From contig NZ_MSCM01000001.1 of assembly GCF_002954665.1 (NCBI RefSeq), positions 541,608 to 605,607 on the forward strand: a stretch of 64,000 nt of DNA. Reading direction: 5' to 3'. The DNA is from Polaribacter glomeratus. Its GTDB lineage: Bacteria; Bacteroidota; Bacteroidia; Flavobacteriales; Flavobacteriaceae. The position numbers were made by a program, and so were the translations under genes. This document shows, piece by piece, positions 24,955-33,024 of this stretch. Within the stretch, counting starts at the first letter, position 1, and the number at the start of each line of letters is the position of its first letter. The notes under the pieces are model-generated. The model was not told the DNA's origin. It worked only from the letters and a program-made list of their open reading frames with translations, and searched no databases.

Positions 24955-25065
24955 AGGATCCCCAGCAATACTCATTTTTTTAGATTTTATCACATTCATA
25001 CTACAAAAGCCAAAACTATTTGTAATTTTTCCATAAAAGGTACAAATTCATATTCCGTTAATTTG
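24955..25065 (-). pseudogene. Fragment copy 2 of dnaE 3' end
   Basis: Nearly identical to the true dnaE 3' end over the first 70 bp (ATTCTAGGATCCCCAGCAAT onward), then drifting. It keeps the same 3' flank as the intact gene, which shows that gene end and flank were duplicated together. Confidence 0.85.
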
Positions 25066-25269
25066 GTATTCTAGTATTACGGTATTCGAGTATTGCGGTA
25101 TTGCAGAAGGTATTGCAAAAGGTATTGCAGTATTGCTAAAAAAGGTATTGCTTTTTTAGTTTTAACTATCATAAAACCTATGTTTACCGTAATTTTTATA
25201 CACCGCAATCTGCAATCTATATTTGCAATACCATCATTTAAACTTTACACTTTAAATTTTCAAATTAAT

Positions 25270-28227
25270 TTACATTCTAGGATCCCCAGCAATACTCATT
25301 TTTTTAGATTTTATCACATTCATACTACAAAAGCCAAAACGATTTGTAATTTTTCCATAACAAGCATAAATTCCCATACCGTTAATTGGGTAAATTTGAA
25401 CCACATCCGTAAAATGAACGGCATCAAAATAATTGCCATCCGCATCAATAAAAGTGCTTAAACGCATTAGTTTTCCTTGGGATGTTTTGTTGTATCTGGT
25501 GGTTACTAATTGTCCGTATAACAAAACATTCTGGTTTGTAAAAACTTCCATTTCTTTCGCTTTTATATGCGGATGAAATGCTTCTGTAACTAATGAAAAA
25601 TAATCGTGAATTGTAAAACCTAACAACTCCATTTCATCATATACATTTTCTAACCAATGCGTATTTAATTTCGGAATTTCATAATTTTGATGTTGCAATT
25701 GAAAGAGTTTTATCTGCTGTTGTTCCTGTTCTTTTTTTGCTCCTTTTAATTTAAAAATGGCCTGCCAAAGCAATGCTGTTTTAGATTTATTGGTAAAACG
25801 AAACGCATTAATACGAATCAAAATAGTAAGTTGTTCAATACTAATTGCAATGCGATCTATAAAATTATCCAACGAAAGAAAAACACCATAAATTTGACGT
25901 TCCGTTAAAATTCTTTGGATTAATAAATGTTCTATATTTTTCAAATATCCAAAACCTAGATAAATTGTTTTTCCTTTTACACTATTTGCATGATCACCTT
26001 TGTTAATGCAAGGTAATTCTATAAGTGCGCCACACATTTTAGCCTCATGAATGTAATGTTCTGTAGAATAAAAACCACCACCATTATTTAAAACAGCGGT
26101 CATAAACTCAATAGGGTAGTAGCATTTTAAAAACAAACTTTGGTAACTTTCTACTGCGTAGGACGCCGAATGTCCTTTTGCAAACGCATATCCTGCAAAA
26201 CTTTTAATCTGATTCCAAACCTCAAAAATTAAGTCGTCTTTATGTCCTTTTTTTCTGCAATTAGAAATAAATTTATCTTCAACCGCTTTAAATTCTTCCA
26301 CAGAACGGTATTTTCCACTCATTCCTCTTCGTAAAATATCAGCTTCACCCAAGGTTAAATCTGCAAACTGATTTGCAACCTTCATTACATCTTCTTGATA
26401 CACCATTACGCCATAGGTTTCTGGCATAATTTCTAATAAAATAGGATGCGCTTCTTTGCGTTTTTCAGGAAAACGATGTCTTTTTATAAACTCATCTTTC
26501 ATACCAGAACCCGAAACGCCTGGTCTAATAATAGAACTTGCAGCCACCAAACCTAAATAATCTTGCGTTTGTAGTTTTTGCATCAATCCACGCATTGCAG
26601 GCGATTCTACATAATACGCACCAACAGCACCGCCCGTTTTTAAAAGGTTATTAATGTTTTTATCCTTTTTAAAAGTTTCAACATCTGTAATATCTATTTT
26701 AGGAGCATCAGGATTATTTTCTTTGATAATTTCTAAGGCATCTTTAATTTTAGCCAAACCACGTTGCCCTAAAATATCAAATTTGAAAACACCAATATCA
26801 TCTGCAATATTCATATCAAACTGAACGGTAGCGAATCCTTTTGGAGGTAAATTGGTTGCAGAAAAATAATGGATGGGTTTGTCCAAAATTAAAACTCCTG
26901 CAGAATGTACACTCACATAATTTGGAAAGCCTTCGATGAGTTTCCCGTATTTTAAAACCAATTTAGAAATATCATCCAATTGATTTGGCGCTAATCTTTT
27001 ACTTAATTTATCAATTTCTTCTTTTGGCAATCCAAATACTTTGCCTAATTCTCTAACAACTGCTTTGTATTTAAAAGTAACGTAGGTTGCTAACAAAGCA
27101 ACATTATCAAAACGATCAAAAATATATTGCGTAACGGTATTTCTATCTTTCCATGAAAAATCAATATCAAAATCAGGTGGAGAAGCTCTAAACGGATTGA
27201 TAAAACGTTCAAAATACAAATCTAATTCAATCGGATCTACATCCGTAATACCAATAATATAAGCAACAATGCTATTTGCGCCACTTCCTCTACCCACATG
27301 AAAAAAGTTATTTTCTTTCGCGTATTTAATAATATCATAATTGATTAAAAAGAAGGAAACAAATTTTAAATCGATGATTACTTTCAATTCCTTTTCAAGT
27401 CGGTCATGTACTTTTTGCGTAGGATGTTGATATCGTTTGTGAATTTTATCAGTACACAATTGCAATAACATTTCGCAATCTTCTTCAAAAGTAGAGCAAT
27501 AGACTTGTAAATTTTGATTTTCACGTTCAGTGTCAAATCCAAAGTTAATAGTACATTTTTCTAGTAATGCTTTTGTATTTGCAATAATAAAAGGGAACTC
27601 GCTAAAATATTCTTCTATTTTTATTGCAGCATGCATGCGATCTGATAGTAAACATTCTTCGGTTGTTGGTAATTTGCTCAATAGCATGTTGTTCGCAATA
27701 GCACGCAATAAACGATGTGCATTAAAATCGTTTTTATTTCGAATGGTCACTTGTTGTTGAATCACCAATTTATCTTGGTATTTTTTTAGATAGGAAAAAC
27801 GAAGTTTATTGATTTCAGCAATAGAGATTCCAATAAATTCATTCTCAGCAAAAGAAGTTAAATTCAATTCCAATACTTTTTCAAAAGGATAAATGATATA
27901 CACTTCTTTTAAAGAAATAGGTTTGTTAGGAATTGCTTTTTTTGCTTCTAAAAAAGAAGATAAGTATTGATTTATATTTTCAAAGCCAGTATTGCTTTTT
28001 GCAAGTGCTACAAATTGTTGGGTATTGCCATTTCTAAAATCAACCCCAATAATAGGTTTTATTCCTTGTTTTTTAGCCTGTTGCACAAAATTTAAACACG
28101 CAGACGTGTTGTTAATGTCTGTAAGTGCAATACTCGCAATACCATTTTCTTTAGCAAGTTGCAATAACTCAATTTCAGAAAACGTACCATAACGCAACGA
28201 ATAATACGAATGACAATTTAGATACAT
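25270..28227 (-). CDS. dnaE: DNA polymerase III alpha subunit, DnaE-type (error-prone paralogue)
   Basis: A 985-residue C-family polymerase. The PHP domain is at the N-terminus (LNCHSYYSLRYGTFSE). The polymerase core carries GRGSGANSIVAYIIGITDVDP and the metal-binding PPDFDIDFSW at about 346-355. Helix-hairpin-helix and OB regions follow to residue 985. It is shorter than a replicative DnaE (~1450 in this group) and lies 3 bp behind a Y-family polymerase gene, the layout of SOS mutagenesis cassettes (DnaE2/ImuC-like). Position in element 2 under an S24 repressor suggests damage-inducible translesion synthesis carried by the element. The 3' end has been duplicated downstream (24517-25065). Exact DnaE subfamily not proven. 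Confidence 0.9.
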   Translation of the reverse strand: MYLNCHSYYSLRYGTFSEIELLQLAKENGIASIALTDINNTSACLNFVQQAKKQGIKPIIGVDFRNGNTQQFVALAKSNTGFENINQYLSSFLEAKKAIPNKPISLKEVYIIYPFEKVLELNLTSFAENEFIGISIAEINKLRFSYLKKYQDKLVIQQQVTIRNKNDFNAHRLLRAIANNMLLSKLPTTEECLLSDRMHAAIKIEEYFSEFPFIIANTKALLEKCTINFGFDTERENQNLQVYCSTFEEDCEMLLQLCTDKIHKRYQHPTQKVHDRLEKELKVIIDLKFVSFFLINYDIIKYAKENNFFHVGRGSGANSIVAYIIGITDVDPIELDLYFERFINPFRASPPDFDIDFSWKDRNTVTQYIFDRFDNVALLATYVTFKYKAVVRELGKVFGLPKEEIDKLSKRLAPNQLDDISKLVLKYGKLIEGFPNYVSVHSAGVLILDKPIHYFSATNLPPKGFATVQFDMNIADDIGVFKFDILGQRGLAKIKDALEIIKENNPDAPKIDITDVETFKKDKNINNLLKTGGAVGAYYVESPAMRGLMQKLQTQDYLGLVAASSIIRPGVSGSGMKDEFIKRHRFPEKRKEAHPILLEIMPETYGVMVYQEDVMKVANQFADLTLGEADILRRGMSGKYRSVEEFKAVEDKFISNCRKKGHKDDLIFEVWNQIKSFAGYAFAKGHSASYAVESYQSLFLKCYYPIEFMTAVLNNGGGFYSTEHYIHEAKMCGALIELPCINKGDHANSVKGKTIYLGFGYLKNIEHLLIQRILTERQIYGVFLSLDNFIDRIAISIEQLTILIRINAFRFTNKSKTALLWQAIFKLKGAKKEQEQQQIKLFQLQHQNYEIPKLNTHWLENVYDEMELLGFTIHDYFSLVTEAFHPHIKAKEMEVFTNQNVLLYGQLVTTRYNKTSQGKLMRLSTFIDADGNYFDAVHFTDVVQIYPINGMGIYACYGKITNRFGFCSMNVIKSKKMSIAGDPRM

Positions 28228-28230
28228 ACA

Positions 28231-29445
28231 CTATTGTTTTCGATGTGCTAATATTAAAGGCGGTTCTCCGTTAAACGGATTGCTAAATCGTCCAATAGAT
28301 TTTGCGCCCATCGCAGCCGCTCTCATTATACTTAATTCGCCATATTTATTTCGGATGTTATCCATAGCGTTGTAGAGATTTAGCATTTGTACATTATCAT
28401 CAAAAAGATTAATTTGATAATTTCCACTCACAATATCAGAAACTTTTACACCTACCAATCGTATTAATAATCGTCTTTGATATAATTTTTCAAACAATTC
28501 TAACACCGTAGGAATAATAATGTGATCTGCACTTGTATAAGGAATTTTGATCTGTTTGCTATAGGTGTTAAAATCAGAATATCTAATTTTTACGCTAATC
28601 GTTCCTGTTAATTTATCGCCTTTTCTCAATTGATATGCTAAATTTTCTGCCATTGCAAAAATGGTTTCTTTTAGTTTTTTCATATCAATAGTGTCTTTGT
28701 TAAACGTTCTTTCTGTGGATAAAGATTTACGTTCATGAAAGGCAATAATTGGTGGATTGTCGATGCCGTTTGCGCGTTTCCATATCGTTTTTCCGTTAGC
28801 ACCCAAAACACTAATCATCATTTCTAAAGGCATTTCTTGAATTACCTTTACTTTATCAACGCCAAGATTCCGTAAAATTTGATAGGTTTTATCTCCTACG
28901 GATGGGATTTTTCGAATTGACAAAGGCGCTAAAAACGATTTTTCAAAACCTTCATCGATCAACAATTGATTGTTAGGTTTTGCTTCACCAGTAGCTACTT
29001 TGGAAACTATTTTATTTTTTGACATCCCAAAAGAAATAGGCAATCCAGTTTCTTTGATTATTTTTTGACGCAATTCAGAAGCATATTTATAGCTTCCAAA
29101 AAAAGTATCCATACCAGAGAGATCTGCATAGAATTCATCAATACTTGCTTTTTCAAAAACGGGTACTTTTTCTTTGATAATTTCGGTTACTAAGTTTGAG
29201 TATTTAGAATAGGTACCTGTATTTCCTCGGATAATGATTGCTTCGGGGCACAGTCTTTTCGCAATTTTCATAGACATGCCAGAGTGCACGCCAAATCGTC
29301 TCGTTTCATAACTACAAGCAGCCACGACACCTCTGTCTCCAGTTCCGCCAACTAACAACGGTTTTTTTTGCAACCTGCTATCAATCAACCGTTCGCAGGA
29401 AACAAAAAAAGTATCTAAATCGAGATGTAAAATATTTTTTTTCAC
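28231..29445 (-). CDS. Y-family DNA polymerase (DinB/UmuC-like)
   Basis: A 404-residue Y-family translesion polymerase. Catalytic acidic residues are seen in HLDLDTFFVSCERL (Asp8/Asp10 region) and ASIDEFYADLSG (near 103). The HhH-like region IPSVGDKTYQILRNLGV and a little-finger domain follow. The C-terminus (INLFDD...LYNAMDNIRNKYGELSIMRAA) resembles UmuC/ImuB-type polymerases that work with a partner and the beta clamp; QINLFDD contains a likely clamp-binding motif (QxxLF). It is co-directional with the dnaE gene 3 bp downstream and divergent from the S24 repressor 52 bp upstream. Expression is probably turned on when that repressor self-cleaves. Confidence 0.9.
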   Translation of the reverse strand: MKKNILHLDLDTFFVSCERLIDSRLQKKPLLVGGTGDRGVVAACSYETRRFGVHSGMSMKIAKRLCPEAIIIRGNTGTYSKYSNLVTEIIKEKVPVFEKASIDEFYADLSGMDTFFGSYKYASELRQKIIKETGLPISFGMSKNKIVSKVATGEAKPNNQLLIDEGFEKSFLAPLSIRKIPSVGDKTYQILRNLGVDKVKVIQEMPLEMMISVLGANGKTIWKRANGIDNPPIIAFHERKSLSTERTFNKDTIDMKKLKETIFAMAENLAYQLRKGDKLTGTISVKIRYSDFNTYSKQIKIPYTSADHIIIPTVLELFEKLYQRRLLIRLVGVKVSDIVSGNYQINLFDDNVQMLNLYNAMDNIRNKYGELSIMRAAAMGAKSIGRFSNPFNGEPPLILAHRKQ

Positions 29446-29460
29446 ACTGTAAAATTAGAT

Positions 29461-29478
29461 ACAAATTCGTACATTTGT
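29461..29478. promoter_or_regulatory. Divergent operator/promoter of the mutagenesis module
   Basis: ACAAAT-N6-ATTTGT is a perfect 6-bp inverted repeat in the 52-bp gap between the polymerase and repressor genes. It overlaps TACATTTG (29470-29477), an exact TAnnTTTG -7 box for the repressor gene. A good candidate for the S24 repressor site. Confidence 0.65.
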
Positions 29479-29497
29479 TGCTCAATATTGTAGCATT

Positions 29498-30271
29498 ATG
29501 AATAATTTATCAAAAAACATCAAACACCTAAGAACCCTTAAAAAGTTAACACAAGAATCTTTGGCGGAAGAATTATTGGTAACAAGATCAAGAATAAGTT
29601 CTTATGAAGAAAGCAGATCTTCACCTACAATTGATTTTTTAATTGATTTTTCTACCTATTTTAAAATTCCGATAGACATTATTATCAAAAACGATTTGAC
29701 AAAGGCAAAAGATGTTTCTTTTATTGAAGTTGGTAATAAAAGAGTCTTGTTTCCAATAACGGTGGATAGTGATAATGAAAACTTGATAGAAGTTGTTTCT
29801 GCAAAAGCATCCGCAGGTTATTTATTAGGCTATGACGATCCAGAATATATAGAACAATTAGAAAAAATTAAACTCCCTTTTTTGCCAAAAGGAAAACACA
29901 GAGCATTTCCTATTAAAGGAGATTCGATGTTGCCAATGAAAGATGGTTCGTATTTAGTAGCAGAATTTGTCGAGGATATTAAGAGCGCAAAAAGTGGTCA
30001 ATCATATATTGTTGTTACAAAAGATGACGGAATGACTTACAAAAGGTTGTACAATCAAGTAGAGGAGAAGCAATCTTTTTTGTTAAAACCAGATAATTCC
30101 TCTTATCAAGCCTATGAAGTTCCTGTTACAGAAGTATTGGAATTATGGAAGTTTACCTGCAGTATCAACACCCAAGAATACGAAGAACACGAATTAAAAT
30201 TAAGCAGTATTATAAATATGTTTACTGATTTAGGAGTAGAGTTAGAGGCTTTGAAAAAGATTCTAGTTTAA
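29498..30271 (+). CDS. XRE/S24 (LexA-like) repressor
   Basis: A 257-residue phage-CI/LexA-like repressor. The N-terminal XRE HTH is NIKHLRTLKKLTQESLAEELLVTRSRISSYE. The S24 protease domain has the Ala-Gly cleavage site (SAKASAGYLL, near 105), catalytic Ser in GDSMLPMKDG (about 142) and Lys in GMTYKRL (about 181). RecA filament or another signal should trigger self-cleavage and release the divergent polymerase genes. It carries both operator-binding and self-cleavage elements, so the module can be regulated independently of host LexA. Its 3' end overlaps the converging unknown gene by 9 bp. Confidence 0.92.
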   Translation: MNNLSKNIKHLRTLKKLTQESLAEELLVTRSRISSYEESRSSPTIDFLIDFSTYFKIPIDIIIKNDLTKAKDVSFIEVGNKRVLFPITVDSDNENLIEVVSAKASAGYLLGYDDPEYIEQLEKIKLPFLPKGKHRAFPIKGDSMLPMKDGSYLVAEFVEDIKSAKSGQSYIVVTKDDGMTYKRLYNQVEEKQSFLLKPDNSSYQAYEVPVTEVLELWKFTCSINTQEYEEHELKLSSIINMFTDLGVELEALKKILV

Positions 30272-30925
30272 AATATCTTGATCTAACTTAAATACAGTTT
30301 TAAGCAGAAAGTTTTGTGATTCAAAATCTGTTATTAATTTTTCTTTAGGTTTTGTGTAAGCTTTTTTTGGAGTTTCTTTTGCAGTTTTTTCTATGATTTT
30401 ATCAATAATAAATGCATCAAGATCAATTTCTCTTTTGTATTTTTCTGCATATAAAGGGAATGCTTCATTGAAAGACTTTTGATGCATACTTATATAAGCT
30501 AGTTGAATCTCAAATATTTTAATATATTTTGAATATTCTACGTTTGTTCCAGTATTAATTTTTTTAACCATTAAATCAAAGAAATATTCCATTGCTAAAA
30601 TGTGATCTTTATACCTTTCAAAAATAAACTCAAATTGAGTTCGTTTCAAATCTGTTTTTAGATCTACTAATTCAAATAAATTTTCACGCAGATAATCTTG
30701 CTTTTTGAAAATATCAAAATTAATTTCATTTTCGTCCATAAATAAAACATCCATTTTTGCTCTTGCAAAAACGATTCGATCAAACATCCAATCTAAAGCC
30801 TTCAGTTCTTTTTCTGTCAAAAATTTACTAAAGTAGTCTAGAGGTATAAATAATATAGAAGGGTATGTTGCTCTATCTCTTAGGTCATTAAAAATGTCAC
30901 TATTTTTTCTCTTATTATTTTTCAT
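30263..30925 (-). CDS. Hypothetical protein behind integrase 2, about 220 aa
   Basis: I do not recognise this protein. It starts MKNNKRKNSDIFNDLRDRAT at the ATG at 30925, overlapping the integrase stop by 11 bp; an upstream ATG at 30970 would overlap more. It is helical and highly charged, with no signal peptide or Cys motif. Its place directly downstream of the integrase parallels the unknown gene in element 1 (3364-4335). It could help excision or be a passenger. The C-terminus overlaps the S24 repressor gene end by 9 bp, in converging orientation. Confidence 0.65.
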   Translation of the reverse strand: MKNNKRKNSDIFNDLRDRATYPSILFIPLDYFSKFLTEKELKALDWMFDRIVFARAKMDVLFMDENEINFDIFKKQDYLRENLFELVDLKTDLKRTQFEFIFERYKDHILAMEYFFDLMVKKINTGTNVEYSKYIKIFEIQLAYISMHQKSFNEAFPLYAEKYKREIDLDAFIIDKIIEKTAKETPKKAYTKPKEKLITDFESQNFLLKTVFKLDQDILN

Positions 30926-32309
30926 TTTTCTCGAATAATTTAGAGTAGTCAGCAGGAAGTTCAGCATCAATATTTCTCAAATATTTTTCTAAAGAGGTCA
31001 TAGATTTGTGCCCAGTTATGAGCATCAATTCACTTTTAGCTTCAAATGGAGATTTTGTTTTTCGTAGATTATTGTAGAGTATAAATATAAAGGTATGTCT
31101 AAAGCTATATATGGTATGATCTTCATCTAATTTAAAGTGTTCCTTTACTACTTTTTTAAATCTTTTTGAAAAATGATCTCTTCTATTGTTGTCGGTAGCT
31201 TCCCATAAATCACCAAATTTAGTAGGAGTAAAGAGGAAGGATTCTTTATCTAATTTGCTTAAATCAGGTAAGTCTTTAAATAAAATTTCTGGAATTATTT
31301 TTGTTTTTAAAGGACTATTTTTTGCTTTAAATTGCATTGTTTTGCTTTCTAAATCAATGTCTTTTATTTTTAAACGACAGATTTCTACAGGTCTTATAAG
31401 TGAGTAAGAAATAAATTTGATAAATAGAAAAAGTATTTCATCTTCTTTTTCTAGATAATTGAAAATTTCTTGTTGCTTTTCTTCAGAAAATCTTTTATGC
31501 TTTTCAGGGGTCGTTCTTAAAATAGGAATTCCTTTTAGAAAGTTTTCGCCGACGTGTTCGTTGTTTTTAAGTACTTGAAACAAGCTACTTAAATCTACTC
31601 TGTAGTTGTTGTAATTTCTAGCACTAGTCTTTAGTAGAATGCTGTTTAAATAATTGATAAGATCTTTTCTAGAAATTTCTGTAATATATTTTACCTCAGG
31701 TTTTGTTTCTACTAGCCATTTTGTAAAATGAATACTTTTTCTTTTATAATCGTAGATTGTTCCTTTGCTAACCTCTTTGGCTTTCAAGTTTAAAGCAAAT
31801 TCAAAAGCGGTATTAAGTAGTAAAAGATTCGTAGTATCTAAAATTTCTGCAGACGTTGCATTATCTAAAATTTCTGTGTTACTTTCAATTTTTGAGATAT
31901 CTGTCTTAACTATTTCTACTTCCTTTTCAACTGGCTTTTCTTTTGAAGTCGCTGGCGTAACTTTATTGTCTTTTATTGTGTTTATTTCTTGATATAGTTT
32001 TTCATTATTTTCAAAAGGATTGTACCCTTTTTTTAGTAAAATGAGTAAATTCTTTCTATAAGAGGTTAAAACCTGCAATCGTTCTTCCTTTGTTTTGTAG
32101 ATATTAGCCTTCCCATAAATATTTTGCATCCTTTCAAGTTTTCCTGTTTTAGGATTTCTGAATGAAAAATAGATATACCAGCGCTTAGAAAGGTTTCCAT
32201 TTGCGGAATATATTTTAGCAGGAGAAAAAAGCTTTTTGTGTTCCAAATCGTGTTCCAAATCGTGTTCAATTTTGGAGTTAAAGGTAATGATTTCTTGAAT
32301 ATTAAGCAT
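30915..32309 (-). CDS. Tyrosine recombinase/integrase of element 2
   Basis: A 464-residue tyrosine recombinase related to the one at 4335-5690: same length class, same HWYVYYSYRNPKTGRL-like N-terminal segment (here RWYIYFSFRNPKTGKL). Catalytic residues: Arg in RPVEICRLK (about 306), Arg in YSFRHTF (about 403), His of TGHKSMTSLE and Tyr in KYLRNI (about 442). The ATG directly follows the T-run of the tRNA terminator, and the 3' end of tRNA-Met lies 55 bp upstream. The repeated EHDLEHDLEH near the N-terminus is encoded by a 12-bp direct repeat also found at the other end of the island. It integrates element 2 into tRNA-Met. Confidence 0.94.
   Translation of the reverse strand: MLNIQEIITFNSKIEHDLEHDLEHKKLFSPAKIYSANGNLSKRWYIYFSFRNPKTGKLERMQNIYGKANIYKTKEERLQVLTSYRKNLLILLKKGYNPFENNEKLYQEINTIKDNKVTPATSKEKPVEKEVEIVKTDISKIESNTEILDNATSAEILDTTNLLLLNTAFEFALNLKAKEVSKGTIYDYKRKSIHFTKWLVETKPEVKYITEISRKDLINYLNSILLKTSARNYNNYRVDLSSLFQVLKNNEHVGENFLKGIPILRTTPEKHKRFSEEKQQEIFNYLEKEDEILFLFIKFISYSLIRPVEICRLKIKDIDLESKTMQFKAKNSPLKTKIIPEILFKDLPDLSKLDKESFLFTPTKFGDLWEATDNNRRDHFSKRFKKVVKEHFKLDEDHTIYSFRHTFIFILYNNLRKTKSPFEAKSELMLITGHKSMTSLEKYLRNIDAELPADYSKLFEKNEK
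32238..32266. repeat. Right-end arm-type direct repeats inside integrase 2
   Basis: Two and a half copies of GTGTTCCAAATC (period 12) within the first codons of the integrase gene, matching the repeat at 5836-5862 in sequence and orientation. They encode the repeated EHDL residues. Confidence 0.7.
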
Positions 32310-32340
32310 AAAAAAACAGTTTAGAGTGAACTAAACTGTT
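32310..32340 (-). terminator. tRNA-Met terminator
   Basis: The hairpin arms 32315-32324 and 32331-32340 pair perfectly with a 6-bp loop, followed on the minus strand by seven T that meet the integrase ATG (32309). It lies 24 bp behind the tRNA. Confidence 0.85.
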
Positions 32341-32363
32341 GTTTTGTAAACGATTGAAGTTTG

Positions 32364-32437
32364 TAGCGAGAACGGGATTTGAACCCGTGACCTCAGGGTT
32401 ATGAATCCTGCGCTCTAACCAACTGAGCTACCTCGCC
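32364..32437 (-). tRNA. tRNA-Met (CAT)
   Basis: A 74-nt cloverleaf on the minus strand: acceptor GGCGAGG with TCTCGCT (two G-U pairs), D-arm GCTC...GAGC, anticodon loop TTCATAA (CAT), T-arm ACGGG TTCAAAT CCCGT and discriminator A. CCA is not encoded. It is the attachment site of two integrative elements. The CAT anticodon fits Met; a lysidine-modified tRNA-Ile cannot be strictly excluded from sequence alone. Confidence 0.96.
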
Positions 32438-32547
32438 ATTTGTGTTTGAGGCTGCAAATATAATCGATTTTTACATATACGCAAGAAGTGTTTTTAATTT
32501 TTTTTAAATAGATTTAATACCTATATTGTAATCCAAACGTTTTAACA

Positions 32548-32931
32548 ATGGATAAAGTAAAATTTGAATTAGAAATCCCTATTCGTGCGTCACCTAGCAT
32601 GCTGTATCAGTACATTTCTTCACCTTCTAATTTGCAAGAGTGGTTTGCTGATAAAGTGAATTCTAGAGGTAAAATGTTTACTTTTATTTGGGAAGGTGTA
32701 GAAGAAAAAGCAGAATTAATTATAAAAAAGTCAGAAGACAGAATTAGATTTAAGTGGTTAGAGAGTAAAGATGACGAAAGTTATTTTGAAATTAAGATTC
32801 AAGTTGACGCTTTAACTAAAGATGTTTCTTTAATTGTTACAGATTTTGCTGATGATGACGATGAGGTAGAAGAGTCCAAACAACTTTGGGAAAATCAAAT
32901 TGATGAATTAAAACACACAATTGGTGCATAA
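32548..32931 (+). CDS. START-like/SRPBCC domain protein
   Basis: A 127-residue protein of the AHA1/SRPBCC helix-grip fold: FELEIPIRASPSMLYQYISSPSNLQEWFADKV, a typical AHSA1 opening, then alternating strands (FTFIWEG, AELIIKKSE, IRFKWLE) and a C-terminal helix (LWENQIDELKHTIG). Flavobacteria carry a conserved copy next to a class IV aminotransferase gene as here. It is probably cytoplasmic and binds a hydrophobic ligand or helps another protein; no specific role is known. A strong terminator follows its stop. Confidence 0.85.
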   Translation: MDKVKFELEIPIRASPSMLYQYISSPSNLQEWFADKVNSRGKMFTFIWEGVEEKAELIIKKSEDRIRFKWLESKDDESYFEIKIQVDALTKDVSLIVTDFADDDDEVEESKQLWENQIDELKHTIGA

Positions 32932-32950
32932 TTATTAATTGAAATAAATA

Positions 32951-32977
32951 AAACTCGGCAAACTGCTGGGTTTTTTT
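32951..32977 (+). terminator. Terminator after SRPBCC gene
   Basis: The arms ACTCGGCA and TGCTGGGT (two G-U pairs) are joined by a short loop and followed by seven T, 20 bp after the stop codon. Confidence 0.85.
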
Positions 32978-33002
32978 ATGCCCAATTTTTATTAAAATGT
33001 AG

Positions 33003-33010
33003 TAATTTTG
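33003..33010 (+). promoter_or_regulatory. -7 box of the class IV aminotransferase gene
   Basis: TAATTTTG matches the Bacteroidota consensus TAnnTTTG, 15 bp before the ATG. The implied leader is short. Confidence 0.6.
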
Positions 33011-33024
33011 CAAGTCTAAAATAT

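Larger units (their letters stand above)
24473..25269. repeat. Degenerate tandem repeats of dnaE 3' end and GGTATTGC motifs
   Basis: This 797-bp gap has no gene. It holds two diverged copies of the last ~105 bp of the downstream dnaE gene (24517-24635 and 24955-25065). Each is followed by a stretch packed with TATTGC/GGTATTGC motifs (about 16 copies, at 24636-24850 and 25066-25156) and a shared 3' flank (ATCATAAAACCTATG onward). The whole unit thus occurs as partial tandem copies spaced about 437 and 324 bp. The origin is presumably unequal duplication at the gene end. Confidence 0.85.
5743..32371. mobile_element. Integrative element 2 in tRNA-Met (defence and mutagenesis cargo)
   Basis: It is bounded on the left by a tRNA-Met 3' fragment (5743-5785) and on the right by the intact tRNA-Met 3' end, next to an integrase gene pointing inwards. 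Matching 12-bp direct repeats lie just inside both ends (5836-5862 and 32238-32266). Cargo: type I RM with two DUF262 proteins, HipBST, a WYL locus and a dinB/dnaE module. No transfer or plasmid replication genes are seen, so it may depend on a helper or be partly decayed. The boundaries are good; the exact crossover point is inferred. Confidence 0.8.

Noticed and set aside
24504..25461. Plus-strand frames in the dnaE 3' repeat region
   Set aside because: They are antisense to dnaE copies and filled with TATTGC repeats; no protein signature.
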